A stretch of DNA of 44,836 nucleotides from Chloroflexota bacterium (GCA_009377635.1 WHTR01000016.1:1-44836), one strand, 5' to 3'; positions 27,203 to 36,021 are shown, counted from the stretch's first letter. Notes: generated from the letters alone by a model not told the origin. Program-made: numbers and translations.

Positions 27203-27706
27203 CTATGCCTTCGTCTCGTCCACAACTTCCAGGATCGCGGACGCGATTGCCGGGTAGCAACCGCAGCGGCAGATATTCCCCGTCAGCCAATGCGCGATGT
27301 CGCCGTAGGAGGGAGTCGGATTCTCCTCGAGGAGAGCCTTTGCCGCCATGAGCTGGCCCGGCGTGCAGTAGCCGCACTGCGCCGCCACGTTTCGGATGAA
27401 CCCCTCCTGGAGTGGATGTAACTCGTCGCCCCTTGCGAGCCCCTCAACGGTGGTGACCGCCTTGCCGTCCGCCTCGAACGCCAGATAGTTGCACGAACTG
27501 ATGGGTGCCCCGTCAACAAGCACGGTGCATGCGCCGCATACCTCGGACTCGCATCCCCGCTTCGTGCCGGTCAGGCCGATACGGCTGCGAAGCAGATCGA
27601 GTAATACTTCCTCGACCGGGGCATCACCTTGCCAACGGGTACCGTTAACCGTAATCGCAATGTAAGTGGTTTCCCGCGTCCGAGTGCCCCGCTCTGGGTC
27701 AATCAT
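27203..27706 (-). CDS. CoxS-type [2Fe-2S] iron-sulfur subunit of a molybdenum hydroxylase
   Basis: A 167-residue two-cluster ferredoxin subunit. N-terminal plant-type cluster: GCESEVCGACTVLVDG with a further Cys in SSCNYLAF; C-terminal cluster: CGYCTPGQ and NICRCGCYPAI. These pass electrons from the molybdenum site to the FAD subunit. ATG 27706 is used because GAGGG lies upstream and it follows the coupling pattern (8 bp overlap with the coxM stop). The C-terminal CRCGC spacing is slightly different from the usual CRCTGY but keeps the cysteines. It belongs with CoxM and CoxG upstream and CoxL at the end of the operon. Confidence 0.94.
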   Translation of the reverse strand: MIDPERGTRTRETTYIAITVNGTRWQGDAPVEEVLLDLLRSRIGLTGTKRGCESEVCGACTVLVDGAPISSCNYLAFEADGKAVTTVEGLARGDELHPLQEGFIRNVAAQCGYCTPGQLMAAKALLEENPTPSYGDIAHWLTGNICRCGCYPAIASAILEVVDETKA

Positions 27707-28574
27707 GTGCCGTCCCTCTTGCACGCGCGACAACCTGCTCGAGAGCTCGTGTCAGGAGGACGCTCGTGATGTGCACCTTGTACGGCGCCGAGCCCAGCAC
27801 GTCGCCCACCGGCTCGAGCTTCTCGGTGAGATACGGTTTCGACTCCCGAACCAGGGCGACGGCCTCGGTTATCGTCGAACCGCGCACTTGGTCCTCCAAT
27901 TCGAGGAGACGCATCGCGTTCGGGCCGACGCAGCCGGCTGCGAGACGGACGCCCTCGAGCTGCCCGTCCTTTATCGATACCGCCGCCGCAACGTTGGCGG
28001 TCGGTCGATAGAACCGCTCGATCCGCAGAAACGCCGCACGCCAGCCCTCAGCCAGTGGCGGAACGCGCACCTCTGTGAGCAGTTCACCGGGCTCGAGTGC
28101 TGTATCGTAGGTGCCAACGAGGAATTGCTGCAGCGGCAACCGACGTCCGCCGCTTGGTCCCCAAAGCTCGACCGTTGCGTCGTACACGAGCAAGGCCGTA
28201 CCCGGATCCGCATGAGGATCGGCGAAGCAGAGATTTCCGCCGAGCGTCCCCTGATTGCGCACGCGGATATTGCCAACGTGTCTCTCGGCTTCAGTGAGCG
28301 CGGGCAAGCGTATGCGAACCACGGGATCTGTTTCCATTCGACGGTGGGTGACCGCCGTCCCAATCCGCACCTCGCCGTCCTCGACCGAGATCCCGTCGAG
28401 CTCGGGGATGCGCTTGATGTTCACCAGGTAGTCCGGTTTGATCAGGCCGTTTCGCATCAGTAGCAGCAGCTCGGCTCCGCCCGCGTAGACGACGGCCTCG
28501 TCGCCAAGTCGCGCCAGCTCAGCGCTGGCCTCCGCGACCGTCGTCGGATGGAGAACGCGGAACGGGCTAAGCAC
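27699..28574 (-). CDS. CoxM-type FAD-binding subunit of a molybdenum hydroxylase
   Basis: A 291-residue flavoprotein. FAD-binding motifs are visible: YAGGAELLLLM near residue 30 (AGGxxL type) and GTLGGNLCFADPHADPG near residue 100, followed by the CODH FAD C-terminal domain (TEVRVPPLAEGWRAAFLR). The start is GTG 28574, which overlaps the coxG stop by 8 bp with GGAGAG just upstream. It should accept electrons from CoxS and pass them to a quinone or other acceptor. Confidence 0.93.
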   Translation of the reverse strand: MLSPFRVLHPTTVAEASAELARLGDEAVVYAGGAELLLLMRNGLIKPDYLVNIKRIPELDGISVEDGEVRIGTAVTHRRMETDPVVRIRLPALTEAERHVGNIRVRNQGTLGGNLCFADPHADPGTALLVYDATVELWGPSGGRRLPLQQFLVGTYDTALEPGELLTEVRVPPLAEGWRAAFLRIERFYRPTANVAAAVSIKDGQLEGVRLAAGCVGPNAMRLLELEDQVRGSTITEAVALVRESKPYLTEKLEPVGDVLGSAPYKVHITSVLLTRALEQVVARARGTAHD

Positions 28575-29040
28575 GCTGCTCTCCGGTGACGTGCGGCTTC
28601 AGCTCAGACGCGATATTCTGCGCGAACTGGCGCACGACTTCAGCGGCTTTGCGTTTTACGACGAACTGCCCCAGCGTTGCGACCTTGCCGAGCACTTCAA
28701 CATCGGCCTTCACGTCCAGCACCGTATTCTCCGGCCCTGCCTCGCGCAGCGCGACCTGGAGATCGACGCGCTGGGACACCCCGAGCTTCATGTCCTTGCC
28801 GCTCGCGTTCAGACCGATTGACTTCTGCGGCTGCACATCTCTGATCCTGACATCGAGATCAAAATGCACCTTGTAGGGCCCGACGTGGTCGTGAAAATGC
28901 GCCAGGTAGCTCTCCTGCGGCACTTTTTCCTCCACGCCGACGCAACCAGGCAGGCATACTGCCACGCGCTGGACTTGCCAGATGAAATCCCAGGCCTCGG
29001 AAACCGAGGCGGGGACACTCAGCTGCTCGCTGAAATGCAC
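28567..29040 (-). CDS. CoxG-like SRPBCC-fold protein
   Basis: A 157-residue member of the CO-dehydrogenase subunit G family (SRPBCC/START-like fold). Typical features: an N-terminal beta strand leading to VSEAWDFIWQVQRVAVCLPG, then AHFHDHVGPYKVHFDLDVRI, and an amphipathic C-terminal helix (VVKRKAAEVVRQFAQNIAS). In CO oxidisers CoxG helps recruit the enzyme to the membrane; in other operons its role is less clear. Start GTG 29040 has GAGGAG upstream. It lacks the long membrane-anchoring C-terminal extension of classic CoxG, so membrane attachment is doubtful here. Confidence 0.88.
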   Translation of the reverse strand: MHFSEQLSVPASVSEAWDFIWQVQRVAVCLPGCVGVEEKVPQESYLAHFHDHVGPYKVHFDLDVRIRDVQPQKSIGLNASGKDMKLGVSQRVDLQVALREAGPENTVLDVKADVEVLGKVATLGQFVVKRKAAEVVRQFAQNIASELKPHVTGEQRA

Positions 29041-29124
29041 GCCTTACTCCTCAGACAGGGATCTGGGCCCCTGCAAACAGTGTTTGAGCGCAGTTCGCCG
29101 CAGGTAGTAGATCGACCGTCGCTC

Positions 29125-30159
29125 TCAGACTCGTCCTACCCAGATCGCGGGCGGCTCCCCGCCGTCGAGCCTGAAAATCTGATGCCACGACTCGCCCGCA
29201 TCTGCACTGAAGTACACGCCTGCGTCGCTCGCGGCTCGCGGGTTGTTGGAGCGTGATGGCAGACCAGCGCCAAAGTACACGTGCGATGGCTCTTCGCGAT
29301 CAACCGCCACCGCCGTTACCCGGGAATCCATCTCCTTGGGGAGTCCGCCGAGCAGCTGTCGCCAGTGCTGGCCACCGTCGTCTGTTCGGAACATCTTGCC
29401 GCGAGCCGGGCTCCTGCCCCAGCTTGGCACTGGGCCATGCGCGGTGCCAAGATACATACGCTCCGGGTTGGAGGGATCGAGAGCGAATTCGAGCACGAAC
29501 TCGCCACATCCCTCCGACGTGAACTCCCAAGTTTCCCCACAGTCACCGCTGCGATACATCCCCCCGCCGCCACTGCCCGCGACTACGACGCCGGGATTCG
29601 TTGGATGTGAGATAACCGTGTGAACGTCAAGGTCGAGATTTCGTTTATCGTACCAGCTTTCCCCGCCATCGGGGCTGATCGCTACACCACCAACCTGAAC
29701 CGCCGCGTAGATCCGGTCATGGTTCTTGGGGTCGACGGAAATGCCCCGAATATGAACTGCCTCGATCACTTTGACCGGATAGAACCACTCACGAGCGCCT
29801 CGCGCAGTCCAGATGTCACCGAGCTGCTCCCACTCCCCGTTGTCTGAAAGCGCGAAGACCGTCGCGGGCTCCGTCCCGATGAGCATTCGATCTCCCGCCG
29901 AGCAGAGCGATCGAATCTTTCTGGCACCGGGAGGCGTATCAATTTGTTGCCAGGTCAACTGGCTGTCGCGGCTACAGAACAGGCCATTGCCACGGGTGCC
30001 GACGTATACCGTCCCGTCGGGACGTTCGAGGAATGCACACGCTTCGACGTTCGGGATCGCGAGCTCGGGGTCGCGCCAAGTCATCCCGCCGTCATTGCTG
30101 CGCAGAAGGTTGAGCCCACCGCGATCGTCGCCGACGAGCAATCGAACGTCCTGGCTCAT
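29125..30159 (-). CDS. Asp-box (BNR) repeat beta-propeller protein
   Basis: A 344-residue propeller with at least six Asp-box motifs (S-x-D-x-G-x-x-W): SNDGGMTW, SRDSQLTW, SPDGGESW, SGDCGETW, TDDGGQHW, SADAGESW. ATG 30159 has an ideal GAGGAGG seven bases upstream. No signal peptide, so it is predicted to be cytoplasmic, unlike most sialidases; catalytic residues of sialidases are not apparent, so it is probably a scaffold or assembly factor (YCF48/BNR-like) or an uncharacterised enzyme. First gene of the eleven-gene operon (84 bp before CoxG). A paralogue lies at 38721-39719; both share the segment IYAAVQVGGVAISPDGG. Confidence 0.85.
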   Translation of the reverse strand: MSQDVRLLVGDDRGGLNLLRSNDGGMTWRDPELAIPNVEACAFLERPDGTVYVGTRGNGLFCSRDSQLTWQQIDTPPGARKIRSLCSAGDRMLIGTEPATVFALSDNGEWEQLGDIWTARGAREWFYPVKVIEAVHIRGISVDPKNHDRIYAAVQVGGVAISPDGGESWYDKRNLDLDVHTVISHPTNPGVVVAGSGGGGMYRSGDCGETWEFTSEGCGEFVLEFALDPSNPERMYLGTAHGPVPSWGRSPARGKMFRTDDGGQHWRQLLGGLPKEMDSRVTAVAVDREEPSHVYFGAGLPSRSNNPRAASDAGVYFSADAGESWHQIFRLDGGEPPAIWVGRV

Positions 30160-30699
30160 GAGTTGCCTCCTCGCCGATGGTGCAGCATGGTGAGCAGCAC
30201 GCCAATCATATCGCATTGAAGAAGTGATGTGCTCCATCCGTCCGCGGCGACTCGCATCGGCGGGTGCCCTACGAGACCCTCGCTCCCGAGAGAAGCCCGC
30301 TCGCGGCAGTCACCGACGTGTTGCCCTCATCAGGGTTCGAGAATGCGTCAGCGTCGGTATCGCTTCCGCCCGCTTCCAAGACGGCCTGCTGATCGACGAG
30401 GCGGATACAGTGAATACCGATTGGGACAGCGACATTGCCCATCGAGGTGACCTCGCTTCCCATAGGAGGCCACGATGGGTGATGATGTCATCCTGTCGTC
30501 GGGAGTTTCGAGGTGCTCCGTACAGCGGTGCGGATTCGGAACCGACGCGTCGGCCCACCCCAACCGTCCCCGCGTGCGAGTGCTGCGAGCCTGTCACATA
30601 GAGTGCGGGGGAGCCAAAGGTCGTGGTGAATGACAGGCGGCCCGCCTGATTAGATCGCGGTATATCTCATGCGAAAGCGTGATCTGGTGGAGGTGAAGG
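30160..30699. other. Divergent intergenic region
   Basis: About 540 bp between the start of the Asp-box operon (-) and the start of the GatC-like/amidase unit (+), so it should carry both promoters. A perfect palindrome CAGGCGG-C-CCGCCTG lies at 30634-30648, about 50 bp before the GatC-like start, and could be an operator. Short frames on both strands show no recognisable family. I found no strong sigma-70 hexamer pair. Confidence 0.45.
30634..30648. promoter_or_regulatory. Palindrome upstream of the GatC-like/amidase unit (possible operator)
   Basis: Perfect 7-bp inverted repeat CAGGCGG / CCGCCTG around one central base, ending about 50 bp before GTG 30700. Position and symmetry fit a regulator-binding site, but no cognate regulator gene is in the window and there is no second copy. 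Confidence 0.25.
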
Positions 30700-30903
30700 G
30701 TGGCGCTAACCATGGAGTCGCTACGCACGATGGTGCACGAGTTCCTGGGAGTGGAGTTCGACCAGGAGACCCTTGGGCGCCTGCTTCCACTTATCGAACG
30801 CCAGCTAGAGCGGATGCGGGAGCTGCAGGCGATAGACCTCGGCCCGGACGAGCCACGGTCGATGCACTACATCAATGACCTGAGGCTTCTGCACTATGAG
30901 TGA
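30700..30903 (+). CDS. GatC/AtzG-like small amidase-associated protein
   Basis: A 67-residue, helical, acidic protein starting at GTG 30700 with GGAGG 6 bases upstream (a second start, ATG 30712, is possible). Its C-terminus (DEPRSMHYINDLRLL) resembles the GatC-type or AtzG-like small subunits that wrap around amidase-signature enzymes; the central stretch (LGRLLPLIERQLERMRELQA) should form a helix pair. The stop overlaps the amidase start by 8 bp, so the two are co-translated, which supports a subunit role. Identification is by context plus weak motif similarity. Confidence 0.65.
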   Translation: MALTMESLRTMVHEFLGVEFDQETLGRLLPLIERQLERMRELQAIDLGPDEPRSMHYINDLRLLHYE

Positions 30904-32281
30904 CGTGGCGAGAGCGACCATCCACCAGCTTGCGCCCGCCATTGAGCGGCGCGAGGTCTCCCCGGTCGAGGCGACTCGCGAGGTCCTCGACCGCATCGGG
31001 GCGCTGGATCCCCAGTTGCACGCTTTCATTACCGTCTGGCGAGAACAAGCACTTGCTCACGCCAAGAGGGCGGAAGACGAAATCTCGATGGGCCAGTACC
31101 GCGGGCGGCTACACGGCATCCCGCTCGGAATCAAGGACAACATCGCGGTCGCCGGCTGGCCGACCACCTGTGGCTCTGCACCGATGACCGACCAGGCGAC
31201 CGACTATGATGCCGCCGTGGTGGAGCGCTTCCGGGCAGCGGGTGCGGTGATCGTCGGCAAGTGCAACATGCACGAGTGGGCCATGGGTGGCACCTCGTGT
31301 GGCGGCCCGTTCGGCGACGTGCATAATCCTTGGGACGTGAGCCGGATTCCAGGGGGCTCCAGCGGAGGATCGGCCGCCGCGGTAAACGCCTCGATGATCT
31401 CCGGGTCGGTCGGAACCGATGGCTGGGGCTCCATCCGCGTGCCGGCGGCCTACTGCGGGGTGGTGGGCGTGAAGCCGACCTATGGGCTGGTGAGCCGATT
31501 CGGCGAGCTGCCGCCAACCAGCTCGACGACCGATCACCTGGGTCCCATCGCCAAGGACGTGCGTGACGCGGCGCTGATGCTTAACCTGCTGGCTGGCTAT
31601 GACCCCCGCGATCCGACATCCCTCCACTCTACGCCAGCCGACTACGTCCGGCAGATCGAGGCTGGCGTGGAGGGCCTGCGGATCGGGGTGCCGCGGGAGT
31701 TTTTCTTCGATCAAGCGTCCGAGGAGGTGGAGACGGCTGTTAGCTCAGCCATTGACGCGCTGGCGAAGCTTGGGGCGGAGGTGCGAGACGTGCCCACGCC
31801 GCCCGTCCACTACATGCCGCTGCTCACCTCTGCGACGGCGAACGAGTCCGCTGGTGCACTTCTCCCCTTCGCGGTCCGCGGGCCACGGTCATTCTTCGAC
31901 CAGCACATCTGGGATCGCGTGATCACGGGACAGTTCGTGCGGGTCGCGGATGCGCTTAAAGCAGCGCGGGTGCGCAACATGCTGAGGCGCGAGTTCGCTT
32001 CACTGATGGACGAAGTGGACCTGCTCGCGATGCCGACGACTCCGACCACCGCTCCACCGATCGCTGGCCACGGCGATACAACTGTCCTCACGGTCGCCTT
32101 TAACTACCTGGGGATGCCGGCAGTCTCTGTACCCTGCGGGGTTGCCAACGACGGTCTGCCCGTGGGGGTGATGATGGTTGGTCGGCACTGGGAGGATGCT
32201 GTCGTGCTGCGGGCAGCCTACACTGTAGAGCAGGCGACGACAGGGGGGTATTTGACGCCGCCGCTCGCGGAGTCCATCTAG
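30896..32281 (+). CDS. Amidase-signature family amidohydrolase
   Basis: A 461-residue amidase with the Ser-cisSer-Lys triad: Lys in GIPLGIKDNIAVAGWPTTCG (about residue 82), the cis-Ser in the signature GGSSGGSAAAV, and the nucleophile Ser in GTDGWGSIRVPAAYCG. It hydrolyses a C-N amide bond; substrates in the family range from aryl amides to Gln-tRNA substrates. With only one small partner and no GatB, a role in small-molecule amide catabolism is more likely than tRNA amidation (inference). The stop TAG overlaps the stop of a convergent paralogous amidase through the palindrome CTAG. Confidence 0.93.
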   Translation: MSDVARATIHQLAPAIERREVSPVEATREVLDRIGALDPQLHAFITVWREQALAHAKRAEDEISMGQYRGRLHGIPLGIKDNIAVAGWPTTCGSAPMTDQATDYDAAVVERFRAAGAVIVGKCNMHEWAMGGTSCGGPFGDVHNPWDVSRIPGGSSGGSAAAVNASMISGSVGTDGWGSIRVPAAYCGVVGVKPTYGLVSRFGELPPTSSTTDHLGPIAKDVRDAALMLNLLAGYDPRDPTSLHSTPADYVRQIEAGVEGLRIGVPREFFFDQASEEVETAVSSAIDALAKLGAEVRDVPTPPVHYMPLLTSATANESAGALLPFAVRGPRSFFDQHIWDRVITGQFVRVADALKAARVRNMLRREFASLMDEVDLLAMPTTPTTAPPIAGHGDTTVLTVAFNYLGMPAVSVPCGVANDGLPVGVMMVGRHWEDAVVLRAAYTVEQATTGGYLTPPLAESI

Positions 32282-33696
32282 GCCACCGCCGCGGGCGGAA
32301 AGCGGTAGCCGCCGGTGGTCGCCTGCTGGGCCGCGTAGGCCATTTGCAGGACGCGGTGGTCTTCCCAGTGCCGCCCGGCGATCATCAATCCGACCGGCAA
32401 CCCATTGGAGGTAAATCCACAAGGAACGGAGATGGCGGGCATTCCCACGTAGTTGAAGGGCACGGTCAGCACGCTAGTGTATGAGGTGTCACCGCCCGGC
32501 TTGCCGCCTGCCAACTCGCCCTTCACGTCGATAGGGAACGCCGGGGTGATATTGGTGGGCAGGGCCAGCACATCGACAGTCTCCATCAGTTGAGCGAACT
32601 CGCGGCGCAACAGGTTTCGGATCCGCGAGGCCTTCAACATGTCGACCGACCGCATGAACTGGCCCAGGATGACGCGCTCCCAGATGGACTGGTCCGCGAA
32701 GTTCTGTGGCCCCTGAAGTGCGTGCGGGAGCAACGAGGCCGCGCCCTCGGTCGCGCTCGCCGCAGTGATGAACGGCATGTACCGCACCGGCGGTGTCTGG
32801 ACCTCGTGCACCTCAGCGCCCAGCGCACCAAGCGCGTCGATGGCTGCCGATACCAGTGACCGAACCTCGGGCGCTGCCCGCTCAAAGAAGAAGGACGTCG
32901 GGACACCGATGCGGATCCCTTCGACATCGGCGTCGAGCCGTGCCGTGTAGTCTAGAGGCCTCGAGCGCAGGGACGTCGGGTCATTGGGATCATAGCCAGC
33001 GATAGTGTTCAGCAGGATCGCCGCCTCATGCACGTCCTTTGCTATCGGCCCGATGTGGTCTGATGTGGAGCTTGAGGGCGGAAGCTCACCAAGGCGACTG
33101 ACCAGCCCGTAGGTGGGCTTGAAACCGACGACCCCGCAGTAGGACGACGGCGTGCGGATCGACCCGTAGCCATCCGTCCCCACCGAGCCATAGATGAGTG
33201 AGGCGCTGACTGCAGCCGCCGAGCCGCCGCTCGATCCGCCAGGCACGCGATCCAGATTCCACGGGTTGTGGGTCGTTCCGTAGAAATGAGTCGAGCAGGT
33301 GCCTCCCATCGCCCACTCGTGCAGGGTGGTCTTTCCCACAATGACCGCTCCCGTCTCTCGGAAGCGCTGCACGACGGTTGCGTCGAAGTCGGTGACGCGA
33401 TCCCGCAGGAGGGCGGAGCCGCAAGTGGTCGGCCATCCGACGACTGCGATGTTGTCCTTGATCCCCAGTGGGATGCCGTGCAGCGGACCACGGTAGCCGC
33501 CTTGTATGATCTCCTCTTCGGCCACTCGGGCTTCGGCCATGGCGCGGTCAGCGCCCACCGTGATGAAGCTGTTAATGCGCTTGTCCACTGTCGCCATACG
33601 GTCGAGGATCTCTCGCGTCACCTCGACTGGGGAAACCTCACGCCGCTGGATGAGCGGGGCGAGCTGGCCGATAGTCAATGTGGCCATATTGGGCAT
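32278..33696 (-). CDS. Amidase-signature family amidohydrolase (convergent paralogue)
   Basis: A 472-residue amidase very similar to its convergent neighbour: the Lys in GIKDNIAVVGWPTTCG, signature GGSSGGSAAAV, and nucleophile segment GTDGYGSIRTPSSYCG are all present. Compared with the neighbour it has a small insertion near residue 415 (ELAGGKPGGDTSYTSV). The start is MPNMATLTIGQL at 33696; AGGGGA lies just upstream. It lacks a GatC-like partner gene. Upstream (33697-33821) is a more AT-rich stretch with TTGTCA and, 17 bases on, CAACAT on the minus strand, a weak promoter candidate. The pair looks like an inverted duplication followed by divergence. Confidence 0.93.
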   Translation of the reverse strand: MPNMATLTIGQLAPLIQRREVSPVEVTREILDRMATVDKRINSFITVGADRAMAEARVAEEEIIQGGYRGPLHGIPLGIKDNIAVVGWPTTCGSALLRDRVTDFDATVVQRFRETGAVIVGKTTLHEWAMGGTCSTHFYGTTHNPWNLDRVPGGSSGGSAAAVSASLIYGSVGTDGYGSIRTPSSYCGVVGFKPTYGLVSRLGELPPSSSTSDHIGPIAKDVHEAAILLNTIAGYDPNDPTSLRSRPLDYTARLDADVEGIRIGVPTSFFFERAAPEVRSLVSAAIDALGALGAEVHEVQTPPVRYMPFITAASATEGAASLLPHALQGPQNFADQSIWERVILGQFMRSVDMLKASRIRNLLRREFAQLMETVDVLALPTNITPAFPIDVKGELAGGKPGGDTSYTSVLTVPFNYVGMPAISVPCGFTSNGLPVGLMIAGRHWEDHRVLQMAYAAQQATTGGYRFPPAAVA

Positions 33697-33821
33697 GGCG
33701 TCCGTCCCCTAACTCCGGTGCCACTCGACCACATTCCACGTGATGTGTGGGCGCCTCAGATGTTGTGAACAAATCGATTTCGTGACAATTCTCACGCAGC
33801 CGAGTTGATACTAACGACAAG

Positions 33822-34532
33822 CTATGATAAGTCAGATTCGATAGACTCACAAACTCTCAGGCCGGGTGAGTCGAGGATGGGGGTGAGTCCCGTGATGCTC
33901 TTCTTCACCGAGGAAGCCTGTCCGCGAATGCTCAGTGGATAGAAGACAGCATCACCAGTGACTCGCTCGATGATCTGCCCCTCAACCTGCTCGCGCTCGC
34001 TTTCGTCGAGTGCTACCGAGAATCGATCTATAAGCGCGTCAACCTCCGCGTTCTCGTAGTAGGTGCGATTCAGCCCAGCGTAGCGGTTCTCTGGGGTGGG
34101 AATGGCGGACGAGTGGACGCGTCCGCGCCAGCTTCCAAAGCTGATGAAGTACCCGCTGGTCTCCACCCCCTTGACGTTAGCCTGGAATTCGATGTCGCGA
34201 GCAAGCGCCGGGGGCGTGATGAAGATCTCTGCCCTCAGCCCGATGGCCGTCCATAGATCCGCGAGGATCAGCGCCTGGGGCTCTCGCGTGCTGCGCAACT
34301 CGAACGCGAACGCTCGGCCGTCGTTGTCGCGCATGGTGCCATCGGTGCCCCTACGCCAGTCGGCTTCCTGCAAGAGTGCCACCGCGCGGGTCGGGTCGTA
34401 CTCGTAGACCTGCACATGGCGCTGCAGCCGTCGTGCCTTGTCACTCCCTGGATTGAGGAACGTGTCAGCAATCATCTCCCTCGGGATGGACTGGGCGTCG
34501 GCCACCGCAGCGCAATCAATAGCATGCGTCAT
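33822..34532 (-). pseudogene. SBP family 5 fragment (C-terminal half only)
   Basis: The 236-residue frame matches the C-terminal part of the SBP at 12537-14225, beginning at its RRALIHGTDRQQL region (about residue 333): here THAIDCAAVADAQSIPREMI, then DPTRAVALLQEADWRRG, RTYYENAEVDALIDRF and a normal C-terminus. The signal peptide, lipobox and N-terminal domain are missing, so it cannot act as a binding protein. It is preceded, with an ATGA-like overlap, by the N-terminal quarter of a UbiD gene; the two are the ends of a former UbiD-SBP pair joined by an internal deletion. Confidence 0.8.
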
Positions 34533-34897
34533 TGCTCGACATCGTTGCCGCGGAATACGTTCTCGAGGATCGGACCATCGGCAACCTCCAACGGCGGTAT
34601 CGGCCGGCAGGCAGCGATCTTATCGCTCCACGCCTTCTCGGCAGCCTCGCGGTCGAGATCGATGGGGAGACCGACTGAGAGGAGCGCACGGCTCAAGGTG
34701 TCCTGGATGTTGACGGCAACGCGGTAGCCCGCTGAGTATCCTTGGATCTGGTCGAAGAGTAGGCACGGGCCACCAAGCTCGTAGTTCATCTCGGCGAGGG
34801 TGCCGATCTCGAGGTCCCAATCGGCCCCCCCGACGATCCGGAGTTCGCCGATCTCCTCGCACGCATCCAGGAATTGGCGGAGATCGTCAAACGGCAT
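34529..34897 (-). pseudogene. UbiD-family fragment (N-terminal quarter only)
   Basis: A 122-residue frame matching the first about 143 residues of the UbiD protein at 14222-15706: DLRQFLDACEEIGELRIVGG, GADWDLEIGTLAEM, and GPILENVFRGNDVE, the last aligning with GPVMENVQRGADID. It then stops (CAA TGA) exactly where homology switches to the SBP fragment. The flavin-binding and catalytic Glu regions are lost, so no decarboxylase activity is possible. Relative to the intact UbiD-SBP arrangement about 2 kb is missing. Confidence 0.82.
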
Positions 34898-35013
34898 GAT
34901 GTCCTCCTCTGTGCTCTCGATCTTGGCGCGACGCTTGCACCAGCGACTGGCTGGCCCCGGGTCCGCCCGATTGGCGGTGCAATGCCACAGGTCGACAGCG
35001 GACTTCCTGGTGG

Positions 35014-36021
35014 CTAGATGGCGGCGTTAACGTGCGGGTTCGCCGCCTCCTCCGGGCCGCCGTACAGCTCATCGATGTATCCACTGTCGTCGATATCTCG
35101 CAGAATACTCGTGTCCCAGATCTCGAAGGGGCCGACGACGTTTGCCTTTGTGTTATGAGCAACATCCAGGTTGTACACGTTCCATACCGCAAGTGGATGC
35201 GGGAACGGCTTTGGGCTCAGGAGGGCTGCCCACGTGCTCCATAAATGCTCGACCTCGTCAGCGCTCGAAACTTCAATATGACGGGCGATAGTTTGCTCCA
35301 TGATTTCACACGATTTCTGCTTTTCGGTCTTGAAGAAGTGAATGGCATCAATCATGGATCGTAGGAACGCGTGCGTCGTGTCCTCGTTGGCAGTGATCCA
35401 CTCCCTATTGGCGCACATCGTGGCATTGTGAATCACGGGGACAGCGGGGACGTCCAGCCTATGGAGCCCCTGCTTCTCGCCCTGCCGGTCGAAGGGCGGG
35501 TCAAGGGCTGCGGCAGGGGCATCTCCGCGCGCCACTGCGTCCACTGCGGCCTTGTAGCTGCCGCCATCTCCCCGACCAACTCGGACCCATTCGATGGTGC
35601 TCAGGTCCGCCCCGCCGATCTCGAGCGAATGCTTGAGGTTGCCAAACACGCAGGGCGCCGTTGCCGTAATGATCACTTTCTTGCCATTCAGATCTGCGGG
35701 CGATCTCACTTCCTGAGTAGCGATCACGCGGTCGTCCCAGTCATTCTGCGCCTGCGCTAGATACACGAACCGCTTATCACCCTTAGCGCGATAGTAGTAG
35801 GGCTCGATGTGTAGGCCGCTCAATACATCATACGTTCCGTTCAGGAGTGATGGGGCTCGCTCGTCGTGCCGGATGAATCGCTGACCCGGGATCCGGACTC
35901 CGGTAATGTCGATTCGGAGCTCGAAGCCGTGCTGACTGGTCACCTCCGAGTCGCGCCAAACATAGAGCAGAGGCATGTGAGACATTGAGCTACAGAGCAT
36001 GTTTATCTGAGACTTCACCAT
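35014..36021 (-). CDS. NMT1/THI5-like periplasmic-binding-fold protein without a signal peptide
   Basis: A 335-residue protein of the NMT1/THI5 (SsuA/TauA-related) binding-protein fold. ATG 36021 follows GGAGGG; the in-frame extension to 36063 is unsupported. Visible features: MPLLYVWRDSEVTSQHGFEL (strand 1 and ligand loop), LLNGTYDVLSGLHIEPYYY, SPADLNGKKVIITATAP and DAVARGDAPAAALDPPFDRQ. There is no N-terminal hydrophobic signal or lipobox, so it should be cytoplasmic, and no cognate permease or ATPase is nearby. Related signal-less proteins include 4,5-dihydroxyphthalate decarboxylase-like enzymes and THI5-type proteins, so an enzymatic role is possible. It appears intact within a zone of relics. 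Confidence 0.8.
   Translation of the reverse strand: MVKSQINMLCSSMSHMPLLYVWRDSEVTSQHGFELRIDITGVRIPGQRFIRHDERAPSLLNGTYDVLSGLHIEPYYYRAKGDKRFVYLAQAQNDWDDRVIATQEVRSPADLNGKKVIITATAPCVFGNLKHSLEIGGADLSTIEWVRVGRGDGGSYKAAVDAVARGDAPAAALDPPFDRQGEKQGLHRLDVPAVPVIHNATMCANREWITANEDTTHAFLRSMIDAIHFFKTEKQKSCEIMEQTIARHIEVSSADEVEHLWSTWAALLSPKPFPHPLAVWNVYNLDVAHNTKANVVGPFEIWDTSILRDIDDSGYIDELYGGPEEAANPHVNAAI

Noticed and set aside
33760-33788. Sigma-70 promoter for the minus-strand amidase (TTGTCA, 17 bp, CAACAT)
   Set aside because: The -10 matches the consensus at only three of six positions; mentioned with the amidase but too weak to list.
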